Positions 27,755 through 37,255 are shown, counted from the first letter of the stretch. The stretch is DNA of 64,000 nt from Desulfofundulus salinus (GCF_003627965.1 NZ_RBWE01000001.1:1418769-1482768), one strand, 5' to 3'. Notes: a model not told the origin generated them from the letters alone. Program-made: numbers and translations.

Positions 27755-28684
27755 ATGATGATAATAAATTTGCGGTATCATATTGCTTCCCTGGTAGCAG
27801 TTTTTCTTGCCCTGGGACTTGGTATACTGGTGGGCAGTACCATGCTCGGCAATGATGCCCTGACGAAACAACAAAAACAGCTGGCGGATAAACTCATGGT
27901 GCAGATGGAGCAGCTCAGGGAAAAAAATGAAGCGGTGGAAGCCCGGGCCAATGCTCTGGAGATGGATAACCAGAAACAAAAACAGTTTGAAAAGCAGGTG
28001 CTGCCGGTTTTGGTCCGTGATCGTTTGACGGGGTACCGGCTGGCTATAATTGAAACAAACAGTTATGGGTTTCCCGATGATCTAATTGCCACTTTGCGCC
28101 TGGCCGGGGCGGAAGTAGAGTCCATCACCACCGTACTTAATGGTTTTTACATAAACGGCCAGGACCAGACGCTGCAAAGGCAGTTGGGATGGAGTAACCT
28201 GACTAACGAACAATTAACCACCCGCCTGGCCGGGGAAATTGCCCGGGGACTGGTTAAAGGCAAGAGCAAGGTCCTGGATGTCCTGGTGGAAGAAAACCTG
28301 ATTAAAATTACGGGGAATTATGGGGTACCCCTGGACGGAGTCATTATCATCGGTGGCAGCCAGGACCGGGATATGGTCAGGGTCCAGACACTGGATTTGC
28401 CCCTTATTGATACGCTTTTGCAGTATAAAATACCGGTCTACGGCGTGGAGGAAACCAATGTGCTTTACTCCTACATGCCGGATTACCAGAAGAAACGCAT
28501 TACCACTGTTGACAATATCGACACCATTCCCGGTCAGGTGGCCCTGGTGATTGCCCTCACCGGGAAGCCGGGACATTACGGGGTCAAACCTACTGCTCAG
28601 AAGCTGCTCCCCGAAATGGACGAAGGGGGAAAACCTGCCGATGGAAAAAGAACAGGCAGTATCGGTACTGGTTCCCGCTTATAA
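27755..28684 (+). CDS. SteB/MctB-like copper transporter family membrane protein
   Basis: The 309-residue protein has one N-terminal transmembrane helix (HIASLVAVFLALGLGILVGST), a coiled coil (about residues 34-80, TKQQKQLADKLMVQMEQLREK) and an extracytoplasmic alpha/beta domain. That is the pattern of the MctB family (PF11382), called copper transporter in databases; the actinobacterial member beside SteA is SteB. Copper transport is not demonstrated for this branch. The 3' end overlaps the GT2 start by 44 bp. Confidence 0.78.
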   Translation: MMIINLRYHIASLVAVFLALGLGILVGSTMLGNDALTKQQKQLADKLMVQMEQLREKNEAVEARANALEMDNQKQKQFEKQVLPVLVRDRLTGYRLAIIETNSYGFPDDLIATLRLAGAEVESITTVLNGFYINGQDQTLQRQLGWSNLTNEQLTTRLAGEIARGLVKGKSKVLDVLVEENLIKITGNYGVPLDGVIIIGGSQDRDMVRVQTLDLPLIDTLLQYKIPVYGVEETNVLYSYMPDYQKKRITTVDNIDTIPGQVALVIALTGKPGHYGVKPTAQKLLPEMDEGGKPADGKRTGSIGTGSRL

Positions 28685-29321
28685 CGAGGCAAGCCGCATA
28701 AAGGATACCGTGCGGGCTGTTCTATCTATCCCCGAGGTGGCCGAGGTAGTGGTTGTTGATGACGGTTCCACCGATGCTACGGCTGAAGTAGCCCGGGCCA
28801 GTGGTGCCCGGGTAATTCGTCTTCCCCGCAACCTGGGCAAGGGGGAGGCTTTAAACCGGGGTGCGGCCCTTTGCACCCGTAACGTGGTCCTGCTCATTGA
28901 TGCCGATCTGGGTGCCAGTGCCGTCGAAGCCAGGCACCTGCTTTTACCGATCCTGAAGGGAGAAGCCGATATGACGGTGGCCCGCTTTCCCGCAGCCAGG
29001 CGCAAGGGGGGATTTGGCCTGGTGAAGGGACTGGCCATGGCCGGGATCCGGTGGTATACCGGCCTGGTAATGGAATCCCCCTTATCCGGGCAGCGGGCCA
29101 TGACCCGGGAAGTGCTGCAGCACCTGATGCCTTTTGCCTCCGGCTTTGGAGTAGAGGTGGGTATGACTATTAAAGCTGCCCGCCTGGGCTTCCGGGTGCA
29201 GGAAGTTCCCGTGGTCATGACCCACAGGGAGACCGGGCGGGATTTGAAAGGGTTTTTACACCGGGGAAAGCAATTCTGGCATGTAGCCCGGGTTCTCTGG
29301 CAGGCCAGAAATTCGCTATAA
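28641..29321 (+). CDS. Family 2 glycosyltransferase
   Basis: The 226-residue protein has the GT-A fold motifs: VLVPAYNEASRIKDTV at the start, EVVVVDDGSTDAT near residue 40, and the metal-binding DADLGAS near 82. No membrane helices are evident, so it lacks the C-terminal domain of dolichyl-phosphate-mannose-synthase-like enzymes with channels. The start is ATG 28641, inside the SteB-like gene and behind a purine-rich GGGGGAAAA. Its acceptor is unknown; the next gene encodes a polyprenyl-phosphate sugar transferase. Confidence 0.82.
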   Translation: MEKEQAVSVLVPAYNEASRIKDTVRAVLSIPEVAEVVVVDDGSTDATAEVARASGARVIRLPRNLGKGEALNRGAALCTRNVVLLIDADLGASAVEARHLLLPILKGEADMTVARFPAARRKGGFGLVKGLAMAGIRWYTGLVMESPLSGQRAMTREVLQHLMPFASGFGVEVGMTIKAARLGFRVQEVPVVMTHRETGRDLKGFLHRGKQFWHVARVLWQARNSL

Positions 29322-29342
29322 TATTTACTTGAGGTGTTAATC

Positions 29343-30194
29343 ATGCCCTTTTTTATAACCGCCTTTTCTTTTCCGGCCACCCTGGTTTTTGCCTGTCTTT
29401 TAGGGGTCCTGCTCACCCGCCTTTTCCTGCCCGGACTGATGGGGATGATTGTCGAAGCCGGCTTTGTGCGCCCCAATTTCCGGGGTGAGGTTATTCCCCT
29501 GGGGGTAGGCCTGGTGTTTTCCCTGGCTGCCGTAGCGTGCATAGTCCTGCTTTACCCGTTTTTGCCGGGGCAGCTGCAGTTTTTTGCCCTGGCCTTTTGC
29601 CTTGCCCTGGCCGCTTTCACCTGCCTGGGCCTGGTGGATGACGTCTGGGGTTCCCGTGCTACCAGCGGCTTGAAGGGGCACCTGAAGAGCCTTTTGCAGG
29701 GGAGGCTAACCACCGGTGCCCTGAAGGCCCTGGCCGGCGGGGCCTTAAGCCTTTTCCTGGCGGTAGTGGCCGGCCCCCTGGTCTGGGTGCCGGTCAATGC
29801 CCTGACCCTGGCCCTTTCGGTAAACGCCATCAACCTTTTGGATTTGCGCCCCGGCCGGGCCGGAAAGGGTTTTCTTTTGGGCTCTTTTCTTTTATTTGTG
29901 GCCGGTTGGGGGCAGTGGCCCTTAATCTTCCTGGCCGTTTTAACGGGCAGTGTTGTGGCCTACCTGGCCGTGGATTTGAAGGCCAGGGCCATGATGGGCG
30001 ATACGGGAGCAAACGCCCTGGGCGCCGCCCTGGGGCTAACGGCGGTATGGGTCCTCCCGGATGGGGTTAAGCTGGCTTACCTGGGACTGCTCCTTGTCCT
30101 GCACGTGGTGGCCGAAAAATATTCCCTCACCAGCCTTATTGCCCGCAGCCCATTGCTGGATCGCCTGGACCGTTGGGGCAGCGACCGGAAATAA
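29343..30194 (+). CDS. MraY/WecA-like glycosyl-1-phosphate transferase
   Basis: The 283-residue protein is almost wholly hydrophobic (about eight to ten helices) with family 4 motifs: GLVDDVWG near residue 98, NAINLLDLRPGRAGKG near 160 and MGDTGANALGA near 215. Such enzymes move a sugar phosphate from a UDP-sugar to undecaprenyl phosphate. The family Asp-Asp pair and NxxNxxD are intact. Start ATG 29343 follows GAGGTG. It may supply the lipid-linked sugar for the GT2 upstream; substrate unknown. Confidence 0.8.
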   Translation: MPFFITAFSFPATLVFACLLGVLLTRLFLPGLMGMIVEAGFVRPNFRGEVIPLGVGLVFSLAAVACIVLLYPFLPGQLQFFALAFCLALAAFTCLGLVDDVWGSRATSGLKGHLKSLLQGRLTTGALKALAGGALSLFLAVVAGPLVWVPVNALTLALSVNAINLLDLRPGRAGKGFLLGSFLLFVAGWGQWPLIFLAVLTGSVVAYLAVDLKARAMMGDTGANALGAALGLTAVWVLPDGVKLAYLGLLLVLHVVAEKYSLTSLIARSPLLDRLDRWGSDRK

Positions 30195-30265
30195 ACAGTT
30201 TTTCGCTGCGGGGATAGGAAATTCGGTGTCTTTGTCGAATTGTTTTGACCGTGGGGTGATCCCGG

Positions 30266-30952
30266 GTGAGCACAGGTTTGAGAAGAATAACAATTTTTAC
30301 CGGCCATCTGGGTAGCGGAAAGACCGAACTGGCCATTAATTTTGCCCTTTCCCTGAAGGAGCGGGGTTTGCCCACGTCCGTAATTGATCTGGATGTGGTA
30401 AACCCCTATTTTCGCACCCGCCTGGTCAGGGAAAAACTGGAACATCTGGGGTTGACGGTGGTTTGTCCCCGGGGTGAGTGGATGAGGGCGGATTTACCGG
30501 CCCTGCCCCCGGCCATCCGCGGGGTGCTGGAGGACCCGGGCCGGTACGGGGTTTTTGATGTGGGTGGCGATGAAGTGGGGGCAACGGTCCTGGGACGGTT
30601 CAAACCCCTGCTGCCCGCTAAAGACTACCACCTCTGGCTTGTGGTGAATGCCTGCCGCCCTTTTACGCGAGATAAAGAGGGCATCATCAATATGCTGAAG
30701 GGTATCGAGAAGGCCTGCCGCCTGCAGGTAACGGGCCTGGTAAGCAATACCAATCTGGGGGCGGCTACCGGCTGGCAAACCATCCTGGCCGGACACCGGG
30801 TGGTGCAGGATGCGGCCCGCGTCCTCAACCTGCCGGTGGTAATGGTGGCGGCGCGCCGGGAGTTGGCGGAACATCTGCGTCCCCACATCCCCCCCGGGTT
30901 GCCAGTACTGCCCTTGAACCTCTTTATGCAAACCCCGTGGCAGGATTTTTAA
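30266..30952 (+). CDS. P-loop NTPase associated with 2-oxoacid oxidoreductase genes
   Basis: The 228-residue protein starts with a Walker A loop FTGHLGSGKTELAINFA (near residue 12) and has a switch-like VIDLDVVNPYFRTR and a FDVGGDEVGA Walker B-like segment near 97. It resembles MinD/ParA-type or CobQ/CobB-like ATPases of unknown role. It lies 25 bp ahead of the ferredoxin subunit of the oxidoreductase, so it may help assemble or regulate that enzyme; this is inference. GTG 30266 follows GGGGTGAT. Confidence 0.6.
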   Translation: MSTGLRRITIFTGHLGSGKTELAINFALSLKERGLPTSVIDLDVVNPYFRTRLVREKLEHLGLTVVCPRGEWMRADLPALPPAIRGVLEDPGRYGVFDVGGDEVGATVLGRFKPLLPAKDYHLWLVVNACRPFTRDKEGIINMLKGIEKACRLQVTGLVSNTNLGAATGWQTILAGHRVVQDAARVLNLPVVMVAARRELAEHLRPHIPPGLPVLPLNLFMQTPWQDF

Positions 30953-30977
30953 GGCTCAAGTTTGGGGAGGGAGATTT

Positions 30978-31205
30978 TTGGCTGCCGCACGAGTGACATT
31001 TAGAGAAGAACGCTGTAAGGGTTGCGAACTCTGTGTTACCTTTTGCCCGAAGGGCATAATTACCCTGGCCAAACATATCAACAGCATGGGTTTTCATCCG
31101 GCGACCATTGAAGATCAGGGTAAATGTACCGGCTGTGCCACCTGTGCCCGCATGTGTCCGGATCTGGTCATAGAAGTAGAAAGGGAGGTGGCCCGGGTTG
31201 GCTAA
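30978..31205 (+). CDS. 2-oxoacid:ferredoxin oxidoreductase, delta (2x4Fe-4S) subunit
   Basis: The 75-residue ferredoxin has two C-x2-C-x2-C-x3-CP motifs (CKGCELCVTFCPKG, CTGCATCARMCPD). In KorABCD/VorABCD enzymes this subunit carries electrons from the TPP/4Fe-4S core to free ferredoxin. Translation starts at TTG 30978 after GGGGAGGGAG, and the 3' end overlaps the alpha subunit by 8 bp. Confidence 0.88.
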   Translation: MAAARVTFREERCKGCELCVTFCPKGIITLAKHINSMGFHPATIEDQGKCTGCATCARMCPDLVIEVEREVARVG

Positions 31206-32259
31206 AATACTAATGAAAGGAAACGAGGCCATCGGGGAGGGTGCGGTAAGGGCCGGCTGCCGTTACTTTTTCGGTTATCCCATTACGCCCCAGAGCGAAC
31301 TGCCCCACTACCTGGCCAAGCGCCTCCCGGAAGTGGGGGGACTTTACCTGCAGTCGGAAAGTGAAACGGCCGCCATTAATATGGTTTACGGTGCCGCCGG
31401 GGCGGGTGCCCGGGTGATGACTTCGTCCTCCGGTCCGGGCATCAGCCTGATGCAGGAAGGCATTTCCTACCTGGCCGGGGCTGAGTTGCCCTGTGTCATT
31501 GTAAATATGATCCGTGGTGGCCCCGGTTTGGGCAATATCGCCCCGGCCCAGTCCGACTACTTTCAGGCCACCAAAGGGGGCGGCCACGGAGATTACCGGG
31601 TAATTGTCCTGGCTCCCGCCTCGGTGCAGGAGATCATTGATTTGATGCAGGTAGCCTTTGACCTGGCCGACCGCTACCGTAACCCGGTGATGGTGGCGGG
31701 CGACGGTATCCTGGGACAAATGATGGAGCCGGTGGAACTGGGAGAAGAAAAGGAAATAGAGATTCCCCCCCGGCCCTGGGCGGCCACGGGACGCATGGGC
31801 GGGGAAAAAAAGTTGATCAACTCCCTGTACATTGTTCCCGAAGAGCTGGAGCAGCATAATCTAAAACTGGCTCAAAAATATGCCCTGATCAGCGAGCGGG
31901 AACAGCGCTGGGAGGAATACCGGCTTGACGGGGCAAAGCTGGTGCTGGTGGCCTTTGGAACTGCCGCCCGCATCTGCAAGGCAGTGGTGGACCGCTGCCG
32001 GGAAGAAGGCCTGGCGGTAGGCCTGATCCGGCCCATCACCCTGTGGCCCTTCCCCCAAAATGCTTTTGAGCCGGTAATTGAGGAAACAGAACGATTCCTG
32101 GTTGTGGAAATGAGCCTGGGACAGATGGTAGAGGATGTCCGCCTGACCGTGAATGGCCGCCGTCCCGTGTATTTTTACGGCCGTTGCGGCGGTATGCTTC
32201 CCGTGGCGGCAGATGTGGTGCGGGAAGTGAAAAAATTGTACGGGGGGGAGGGCCAGTGA
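31198..32259 (+). CDS. vorB: 2-oxoacid:ferredoxin oxidoreductase, alpha subunit (VorB/KorA type)
   Basis: The 353-residue protein has the pyruvate:ferredoxin oxidoreductase domain I start ([30 protein letters not shown]) and domain II in its C-terminal third ([17 protein letters not shown]). With the beta subunit it oxidatively decarboxylates a 2-oxo acid to acyl-CoA, reducing ferredoxin. Sequence features look closest to 3-methyl-2-oxobutanoate (branched-chain) enzymes, but 2-oxoglutarate is possible. TTG 31198 follows GGGAGGTGG by 8 nt. Confidence 0.85.
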   Translation: MAKILMKGNEAIGEGAVRAGCRYFFGYPITPQSELPHYLAKRLPEVGGLYLQSESETAAINMVYGAAGAGARVMTSSSGPGISLMQEGISYLAGAELPCVIVNMIRGGPGLGNIAPAQSDYFQATKGGGHGDYRVIVLAPASVQEIIDLMQVAFDLADRYRNPVMVAGDGILGQMMEPVELGEEKEIEIPPRPWAATGRMGGEKKLINSLYIVPEELEQHNLKLAQKYALISEREQRWEEYRLDGAKLVLVAFGTAARICKAVVDRCREEGLAVGLIRPITLWPFPQNAFEPVIEETERFLVVEMSLGQMVEDVRLTVNGRRPVYFYGRCGGMLPVAADVVREVKKLYGGEGQ

Positions 32260-33005
32260 TGAAAAAAGTTTTCACCAGACCCCGGTCGTTGAAGGATATT
32301 CCCACCCATTACTGTCCCGGTTGTACCCACGGTATCGTTCACCGTCTGGTAGCCGAGGTAATTGACGAGCTGGAAATTTTCGACCGTACCATCGGCGTGG
32401 CACCGGTGGGTTGTTCAGTCTTTGCTTATAATTACTTTGATTGCGATATGTTCCAGGCTTCCCACGGCCGTGCCCCGGCTGTGGCCACCGGAATCAAGCG
32501 GGTGTTGCCCGACCGGGTGGTCTTTACCTATCAGGGAGATGGTGACCTGGCGGCCATTGGGACGGGAGAAATAGTCCACGCCGCAGCCCGGGGAGAGAAA
32601 TTTACGGTGATTTTTATCAATAACGCCATTTATGCCATGACCGGGGGCCAGATGGCTCCCACCACCCTGTTGGGGCAAAAGACCACCACCACTCCCTACG
32701 GGCGGGATAAGGAAGTTAACGGCTACCCGGTAAAAGTAGCGGAAATGCTCAGTGTGCTGGACGGTACGGCTTATGTGGCCCGGGTTTCCGTGCATGATCC
32801 GGCCCATGTGGTCAAGGCCAAAAAGGCCATTAAACGGGCCTTTGAAGTGCAGCTGGCCAATCTTGGCTTTTCCATTGTCGAGGTGCTGTCGGCGTGTCCC
32901 ACCAACTGGGGCCTGCCTCCGGCGGAAGCCTTAAAATGGTTGGCCGAAAACATGATTCCCTACTATCCCCTGGGGGAGTACAAAAAACCTGCGGAGGTTG
33001 GTTAA
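32259..33005 (+). CDS. 2-oxoacid:ferredoxin oxidoreductase, beta (TPP-binding) subunit
   Basis: The 248-residue protein has the Cys motif YCPGCTHG near residue 20 and the TPP motif [20 protein letters not shown] ... [11 protein letters not shown] near residues 90-125. It binds thiamine diphosphate and carries out the decarboxylation with the alpha subunit. ATG 32259 overlaps the alpha stop (ATGA) and follows GGGGGGGAGGG. Confidence 0.88.
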   Translation: MKKVFTRPRSLKDIPTHYCPGCTHGIVHRLVAEVIDELEIFDRTIGVAPVGCSVFAYNYFDCDMFQASHGRAPAVATGIKRVLPDRVVFTYQGDGDLAAIGTGEIVHAAARGEKFTVIFINNAIYAMTGGQMAPTTLLGQKTTTTPYGRDKEVNGYPVKVAEMLSVLDGTAYVARVSVHDPAHVVKAKKAIKRAFEVQLANLGFSIVEVLSACPTNWGLPPAEALKWLAENMIPYYPLGEYKKPAEVG

Positions 33006-33006
33006 A

Positions 33007-33567
33007 ATGTATGAGGCAATTTTGATCGCCGGCTTTGGCGGGCAGGGGGTTCTTTCTACCGGACAACTTCTGGCCTGCGCCGGTATGCTGGAAGGGAAGC
33101 ACGTGTCCTGGATTCCCTCCTACGGTCCTGAAATGCGGGGCGGTACGGCCAATTGCGGGGTAACCATTTCCGGTTCTCCCATCAGTTCCCCGGTAGTTAC
33201 CGAACCTACTTCCCTGATTGTGATGAACCGCCCCTCCCTGGAAAAGTTTGAGGGGAGCGTGGTCCCCGGGGGACTGATCTTGATCAACAGTTCCCTTATT
33301 GATATCAAGGCTACCCGTAAAGATGTCCGGGTATATTATATACCGGCCAATGGACTGGCCGAAGAACTGGGAAACGCCAGGGTGGCCAACAACGTCATTC
33401 TGGGGGCACTGCTGGAATTGACGGGGGTAGTTTCCCTGGATGCGGTGGAAAAATCCCTGCGCGAGGTTTTGCCCGCCCATCGCCACAACCTGATTCCCCT
33501 CAACCGCCGGGCCCTGGAAACCGGTGCCGCCCTGGTTCGCCGTTCAGCCGCCGCCCGGGCAGGGTAA
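33007..33567 (+). CDS. 2-oxoacid:ferredoxin oxidoreductase, gamma subunit
   Basis: The 186-residue protein starts EAILIAGFGGQGVLSTGQLLA and has SWIPSYGPEMRGGTANC, both typical of the gamma subunit that binds CoA and completes the active site. ATG 33007 follows GGAGG by 10 nt; TTG 32998 lies too close. The subunit order delta-alpha-beta-gamma completes a four-subunit enzyme. Confidence 0.88.
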   Translation: MYEAILIAGFGGQGVLSTGQLLACAGMLEGKHVSWIPSYGPEMRGGTANCGVTISGSPISSPVVTEPTSLIVMNRPSLEKFEGSVVPGGLILINSSLIDIKATRKDVRVYYIPANGLAEELGNARVANNVILGALLELTGVVSLDAVEKSLREVLPAHRHNLIPLNRRALETGAALVRRSAAARAG

Positions 33568-33603
33568 TGGCCGCCGGCGAGATCAGCTCCTGGAGGGGTT
33601 TCG

Positions 33604-34728
33604 ATGATCAATCAGGATAGAATCCTGGCCGAATTTCTCGAGCTGGTACAGGTAGATAGCGTCAGCGGGCGGGAAAGGGCGCTGGCAGACCTGCTGGCGG
33701 CCCGCTTAAGGGGGCTGGGATTGGATGTATATGAGGACCGGGCCGGGGCCGAAACCGGGGGAGAAGCCGGCAACCTGATTGCCACCCTGCCGGCCCGGGG
33801 CCCGGAGCGCCCCCTTTTGCTGGCGGCCCACATGGATACGGTGGAACCGGGCCGGGGCGTTCGACCGGTGGTGGAGAACGGAGTTGTCCGTTCTGCCGGC
33901 GATACCATTTTAGGGGGCGACGACAAGGCCGGCATAGCAGCCATTCTGGAAGTGCTGCGGGTCATTACGGAACAACAGCTTGCGCACGGCGGGCTGGAAG
34001 TGGTCTTTACCATTGGGGAGGAAATTGGCCTTTTGGGGGCCAAACATCTGGACCACACCCGGTTGCGCTCTTCCATTGGTTACGTGCTGGACTGTGACGG
34101 GCCCGCCGGAACCATAGTGGTACAGGCCCCCACACAGGATAAAATAGAGGCGGTTATCCGGGGCCGGGCGGCCCATGCCGGGATCAATCCCGAGGATGGG
34201 ATTAATGCCATTGCCGTGGCCGCCCATGCCGTAGCCCGTATGTCCCTGGGCCGTATTGATGACGAAACCACGGCCAACATCGGCGTTATCTCCGGTGGCA
34301 AGGCCATTAACGTTGTTCCCGATTCCTGCCGTCTCGAGGGGGAAACCAGGAGCCTTGACGGGAGTAAATGCCGTGCTCAAACGGCGGCCATGGTAGAGGT
34401 CCTTGAAACAACAGCCGCCCAATTTGGGGCCAGGGTGGAAGTGACAACCCGGACCCTCTACCACGAATTTAAACTGGCCGAATCCCATCCTGCCGTTGCA
34501 CTGGCGCGAAGGGCGGCCGAAAACCTGGGCCTGGTCCCACGGCTGGTTAAAACCGGCGGAGGCAGTGATGCCAACATATTTAACTCCCGCGGCATTACCT
34601 GCGTCAACCTGGGAATTGCCATGCAAAAGGTTCATACCACTGAAGAATTTATTCGTGTAGAGGATCTGGTGACCAACGCCCGCTATCTCCTGGAAATTAT
34701 CCGGGTGGCGAATGGTAGTAACCAGTAG
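33604..34728 (+). CDS. M20/M25/M40 family metallopeptidase (PepT-like)
   Basis: The 374-residue protein has the M20 metal ligands and catalytic residues in order: LLAAHMDTVEPG (His and Asp), GGDDKAGIAAI, TIGEEIGLLGAKHL (catalytic Glu and metal Glu), and a C-terminal His in VHTTEEF. It resembles tripeptidase-like YqjE proteins, which hydrolyse small peptides or N-acyl amino acids in the cytosol. It lies between the oxidoreductase genes and a DUF3866 gene. Substrate is not predictable. Confidence 0.85.
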   Translation: MINQDRILAEFLELVQVDSVSGRERALADLLAARLRGLGLDVYEDRAGAETGGEAGNLIATLPARGPERPLLLAAHMDTVEPGRGVRPVVENGVVRSAGDTILGGDDKAGIAAILEVLRVITEQQLAHGGLEVVFTIGEEIGLLGAKHLDHTRLRSSIGYVLDCDGPAGTIVVQAPTQDKIEAVIRGRAAHAGINPEDGINAIAVAAHAVARMSLGRIDDETTANIGVISGGKAINVVPDSCRLEGETRSLDGSKCRAQTAAMVEVLETTAAQFGARVEVTTRTLYHEFKLAESHPAVALARRAAENLGLVPRLVKTGGGSDANIFNSRGITCVNLGIAMQKVHTTEEFIRVEDLVTNARYLLEIIRVANGSNQ

Positions 34729-34742
34729 TTGGAGGCCGTGGA

Positions 34743-35849
34743 ATGATCCGCATCCGTACTGGAGAAGTTGTGGGTGTGCAGGCCAGACGTCCGGGGCTGA
34801 CCGAGGTCCTGGTCAGGGTGGAGGGGAAGGAAGAGCGGGCCGTAAACTACGATCAACTTACCGGTCCGGTCAAACCGGGGGATGCGGTGGTGCTCAACAC
34901 CACCGCCGTATACAAAAAACTGGGTACCGGAGGTACCCATTTTATTATGGCCAACCTGGCCAACCCGGCGCTTGATGTCCCCTGTGCGGGGCACATTATG
35001 AAGGCCCGCTATACCCCCTCCCAGGTTAAAGTGCTGGCCGTGGAAGAGGAGGAGCATCCCGAAAACCAGTCCTTCCGGGCGGTGGATTCTCTAGACGGCA
35101 CCCCGGTAATCATAGCCTCCCTGCACAGCATGATTGCCCCGGCGGCGGCCGTAATCCACAAGCTGACCCGCGGGAAGGCCCGGGTAGTGTATTTGATGAC
35201 CGATGGTGCGTCCCTACCCCTTCCTTTGAGCCGCCTGGTATATGAACTAAAAGAGAAAGGGCTCCTGTCAGCCACCGTCACCTGCGGCCATGCCTTTGGC
35301 GGAGACTACGAAGCCGTCACTGTCTACAGTGGCCTTCTGGCCGCCCGGGGTGTAGCCGGGGCAGACATCATCATCGCGGCCATGGGACCGGGCATTGTCG
35401 GCACCGGCTCCACCTTTGGTTTTACCGGCGTAGAGCAGGGAGAGCTGGTGAATGCGGTACATATCCTGGAGGGACAACCGGTGGCAGTGCCGCGCATCGG
35501 CTTTGCCGATGCCCGGGAACGCCACCGGGGGTTGAGCCATCATACCCGGACTGCCCTGGGCCGGGTGGCCCTCGCCCCCTGTACCGTCCCCATTCCGGCC
35601 CTGGCTTTAGAAAAGCATGCCCTGGTTTGGCGGCAGCTCCAGGAGAGCGGCATCCTGGACAGGCACCGGGTGGTCGTGGTAGAAGACAACCCCACCCGGG
35701 AGGCGCTGCAGGAGTATGGCCTTGCCGTTACCACCATGGGGCGGGGCATAGATGAGGACCCTGAATTCTTCCTTGCCGCGGGAGCAGCTGGGGCATATGC
35801 TGCTGGGCTGTTTTTAAAAACAAATGCCGTCAGTGAAGGGAAGCCCTGA
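34743..35849 (+). CDS. DUF3866 family protein
   Basis: The 368-residue protein matches DUF3866: an N-terminal beta-rich part (MIRIRTGEVVGVQARRPGLTE), a HIMKARYTP motif near residue 83, and a C-terminal alpha/beta part with MGPGIVGTGSTFGFTGVEQG near 215 and GLSHHTRTALG near 262. No catalytic function is established. It follows the M20 peptidase by 14 bp; the gene neighbourhood (peptidase, DUF3866, spoIIM, xerD) recurs in Firmicutes. GTAGTTGGAGG precedes the ATG. Confidence 0.82.
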   Translation: MIRIRTGEVVGVQARRPGLTEVLVRVEGKEERAVNYDQLTGPVKPGDAVVLNTTAVYKKLGTGGTHFIMANLANPALDVPCAGHIMKARYTPSQVKVLAVEEEEHPENQSFRAVDSLDGTPVIIASLHSMIAPAAAVIHKLTRGKARVVYLMTDGASLPLPLSRLVYELKEKGLLSATVTCGHAFGGDYEAVTVYSGLLAARGVAGADIIIAAMGPGIVGTGSTFGFTGVEQGELVNAVHILEGQPVAVPRIGFADARERHRGLSHHTRTALGRVALAPCTVPIPALALEKHALVWRQLQESGILDRHRVVVVEDNPTREALQEYGLAVTTMGRGIDEDPEFFLAAGAAGAYAAGLFLKTNAVSEGKP

Positions 35850-35894
35850 GGAAGTGCCCTGGTATTTAATGGTATAACGTGATGGGGTGAGATT

Positions 35895-36554
35895 TTGTTA
35901 CCCGCAGTGATCCTTACCGCCAACGCCAGCGGAGCCGCCTGGGCCGCCCGGCAGGGCCTGGTGGTTGTGGTGGTGGATGTGATTGACATGTCTACCAGCC
36001 TGGAAGCGGCTCTGGATGAAGGAGCGGCGGCGGTGTTTGGAGCCAGCCTCGATGCGGCCAAACCCCCGGTTCCCGTTGATCCGGCAGGGGTGGGCCGGCT
36101 GGCCGGGGAAAGGGCCCGGGCACTGGATACCGGTGTGGTGGTGATTGCCGAGCCCCGCACCGGTACCGGGGAGCAACGCAAGGCCGGCATACAAAAGGTG
36201 CTCGGGGGCATTGCCGCTGCCGGGGCAAGGCTTGAGGCTGTAGTTCCCAATTTAGGCGCTTCCGTCGCCGAACTGGCAGACTTTAAAGGAAGGGTGGTGG
36301 TGGCGGCCACGGGGTCCGGGGGGGTGGCCTTTGATGCCGCCCTGACGGCCGGTGCTCCGGCCGTCCTTGCCGGAACGGTGGCCCGTACACGCCACAAAAA
36401 AGGCAAGGACCCGGCTCTGGCTGCCGCCGCCAGGGCGGTAGCGACAGCAAAAAAAATGCACCGGGGCATTGCCGTGGTGGCCGCCAGCGGCAATTCTATG
36501 GAAGACTTGCTTGCCGCCGGCTACATTTATCGCCTGATCCTTGAACTTTTTTAA
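35895..36554 (+). CDS. Hypothetical protein, Ala/Gly/Val-rich, ComB-like N-terminus
   Basis: This 219-residue protein is strongly alanine- and valine-rich. The stretch VVVVDVIDMSTSLEAALDEGAAAVFGA recalls the DVLRASTT-type motif of 2-phosphosulfolactate phosphatase (ComB), and AAVLAGTVARTRH lies in a second Rossmann-like part. The similarity is weak, so I do not assign the function. There are no membrane helices clear enough to call. Translation starts at TTG 35895 after GGGGTGA. It sits between the DUF3866 gene and spoIIM. Confidence 0.7.
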   Translation: MLPAVILTANASGAAWAARQGLVVVVVDVIDMSTSLEAALDEGAAAVFGASLDAAKPPVPVDPAGVGRLAGERARALDTGVVVIAEPRTGTGEQRKAGIQKVLGGIAAAGARLEAVVPNLGASVAELADFKGRVVVAATGSGGVAFDAALTAGAPAVLAGTVARTRHKKGKDPALAAAARAVATAKKMHRGIAVVAASGNSMEDLLAAGYIYRLILELF

Positions 36555-36628
36555 TTCCCTCCACCATTCATACACCCCCTTCTTCAGCCATATATATGAG
36601 CATGGACAGGTTGGAAGGGGGGAGAGCT

Positions 36629-37246
36629 TTGCTCGACGTTTTCCGTCATTCCCTGCGAAGCAGCTGGCCCCTTTGTTTGCTGGTATTAATTATCTTTACC
36701 CTGGGCCTGATTTGTGGTGCCCTTAACCTTACCTTCCTTCCCCCGGTACAGATCCAGGAACTTCACGATTATATGAATACATTCATAAAGGAGGTTCGGA
36801 ATCTTGATTTGGAAACGGGCCGGGTGGCCTGGGAGGCCATGTACGGCAAAATGCTCATCATGGTTGCCCTTTACCTTTTGGGACTAACATTTATTGGTAT
36901 CCCCGTGATCCTTGCTCTGGTTTTCCTGAAAGGATTTGTTCTGGGCTTTACCGTAGCTTTTCTCAATTATGACCTGGCCTGGAGTGGATTGCTTTTAGCC
37001 CTGGCCTGTATTATCCCGCAACATTTGCTTTATTTACCTGCACTGTTTGTGGGTGCGGTGGCGTCCCTTTCCTTTGCCCTCGTGCTTCTTCCCCGTCCCT
37101 CCAGTACCTGGAGCAAAATATGGGGGTCCTTTGCCAGCTACACCGGGGTGATGCTGGTTGCTCTGACCGTGGCAGTCGGGGCGGGGCTGGTAGAGGCCTT
37201 TTTGACGCCCTGGTTGACCAGAATGGTGGTCGGCATCCTGGAGTGA
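36629..37246 (+). CDS. spoIIM: Stage II sporulation protein M
   Basis: The protein (about 205 residues) has five hydrophobic helices and the SpoIIM-type order: N-terminal helix ending GLICGALNL, a soluble loop, then GIPVILALVFLKGFVLGFTVAFL and IIPQHLLYLPALFVGAVAS. SpoIIM works with SpoIID and SpoIIP in peptidoglycan remodelling during engulfment. Start choice: an ATG at 36596 has no ribosome site; TTG 36629 follows GGGGGGAG. Its location before the DUF4227-like gene and xerD is the standard one. Confidence 0.85.
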   Translation: MLDVFRHSLRSSWPLCLLVLIIFTLGLICGALNLTFLPPVQIQELHDYMNTFIKEVRNLDLETGRVAWEAMYGKMLIMVALYLLGLTFIGIPVILALVFLKGFVLGFTVAFLNYDLAWSGLLLALACIIPQHLLYLPALFVGAVASLSFALVLLPRPSSTWSKIWGSFASYTGVMLVALTVAVGAGLVEAFLTPWLTRMVVGILE

Positions 37247-37255
37247 GATAGTAAA

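Noticed and set aside
28679-29542. 287-residue minus-strand frame across the GT2 gene
   Set aside because: Arg/Pro/Ser-rich low-complexity translation, opposite to a clear glycosyltransferase.
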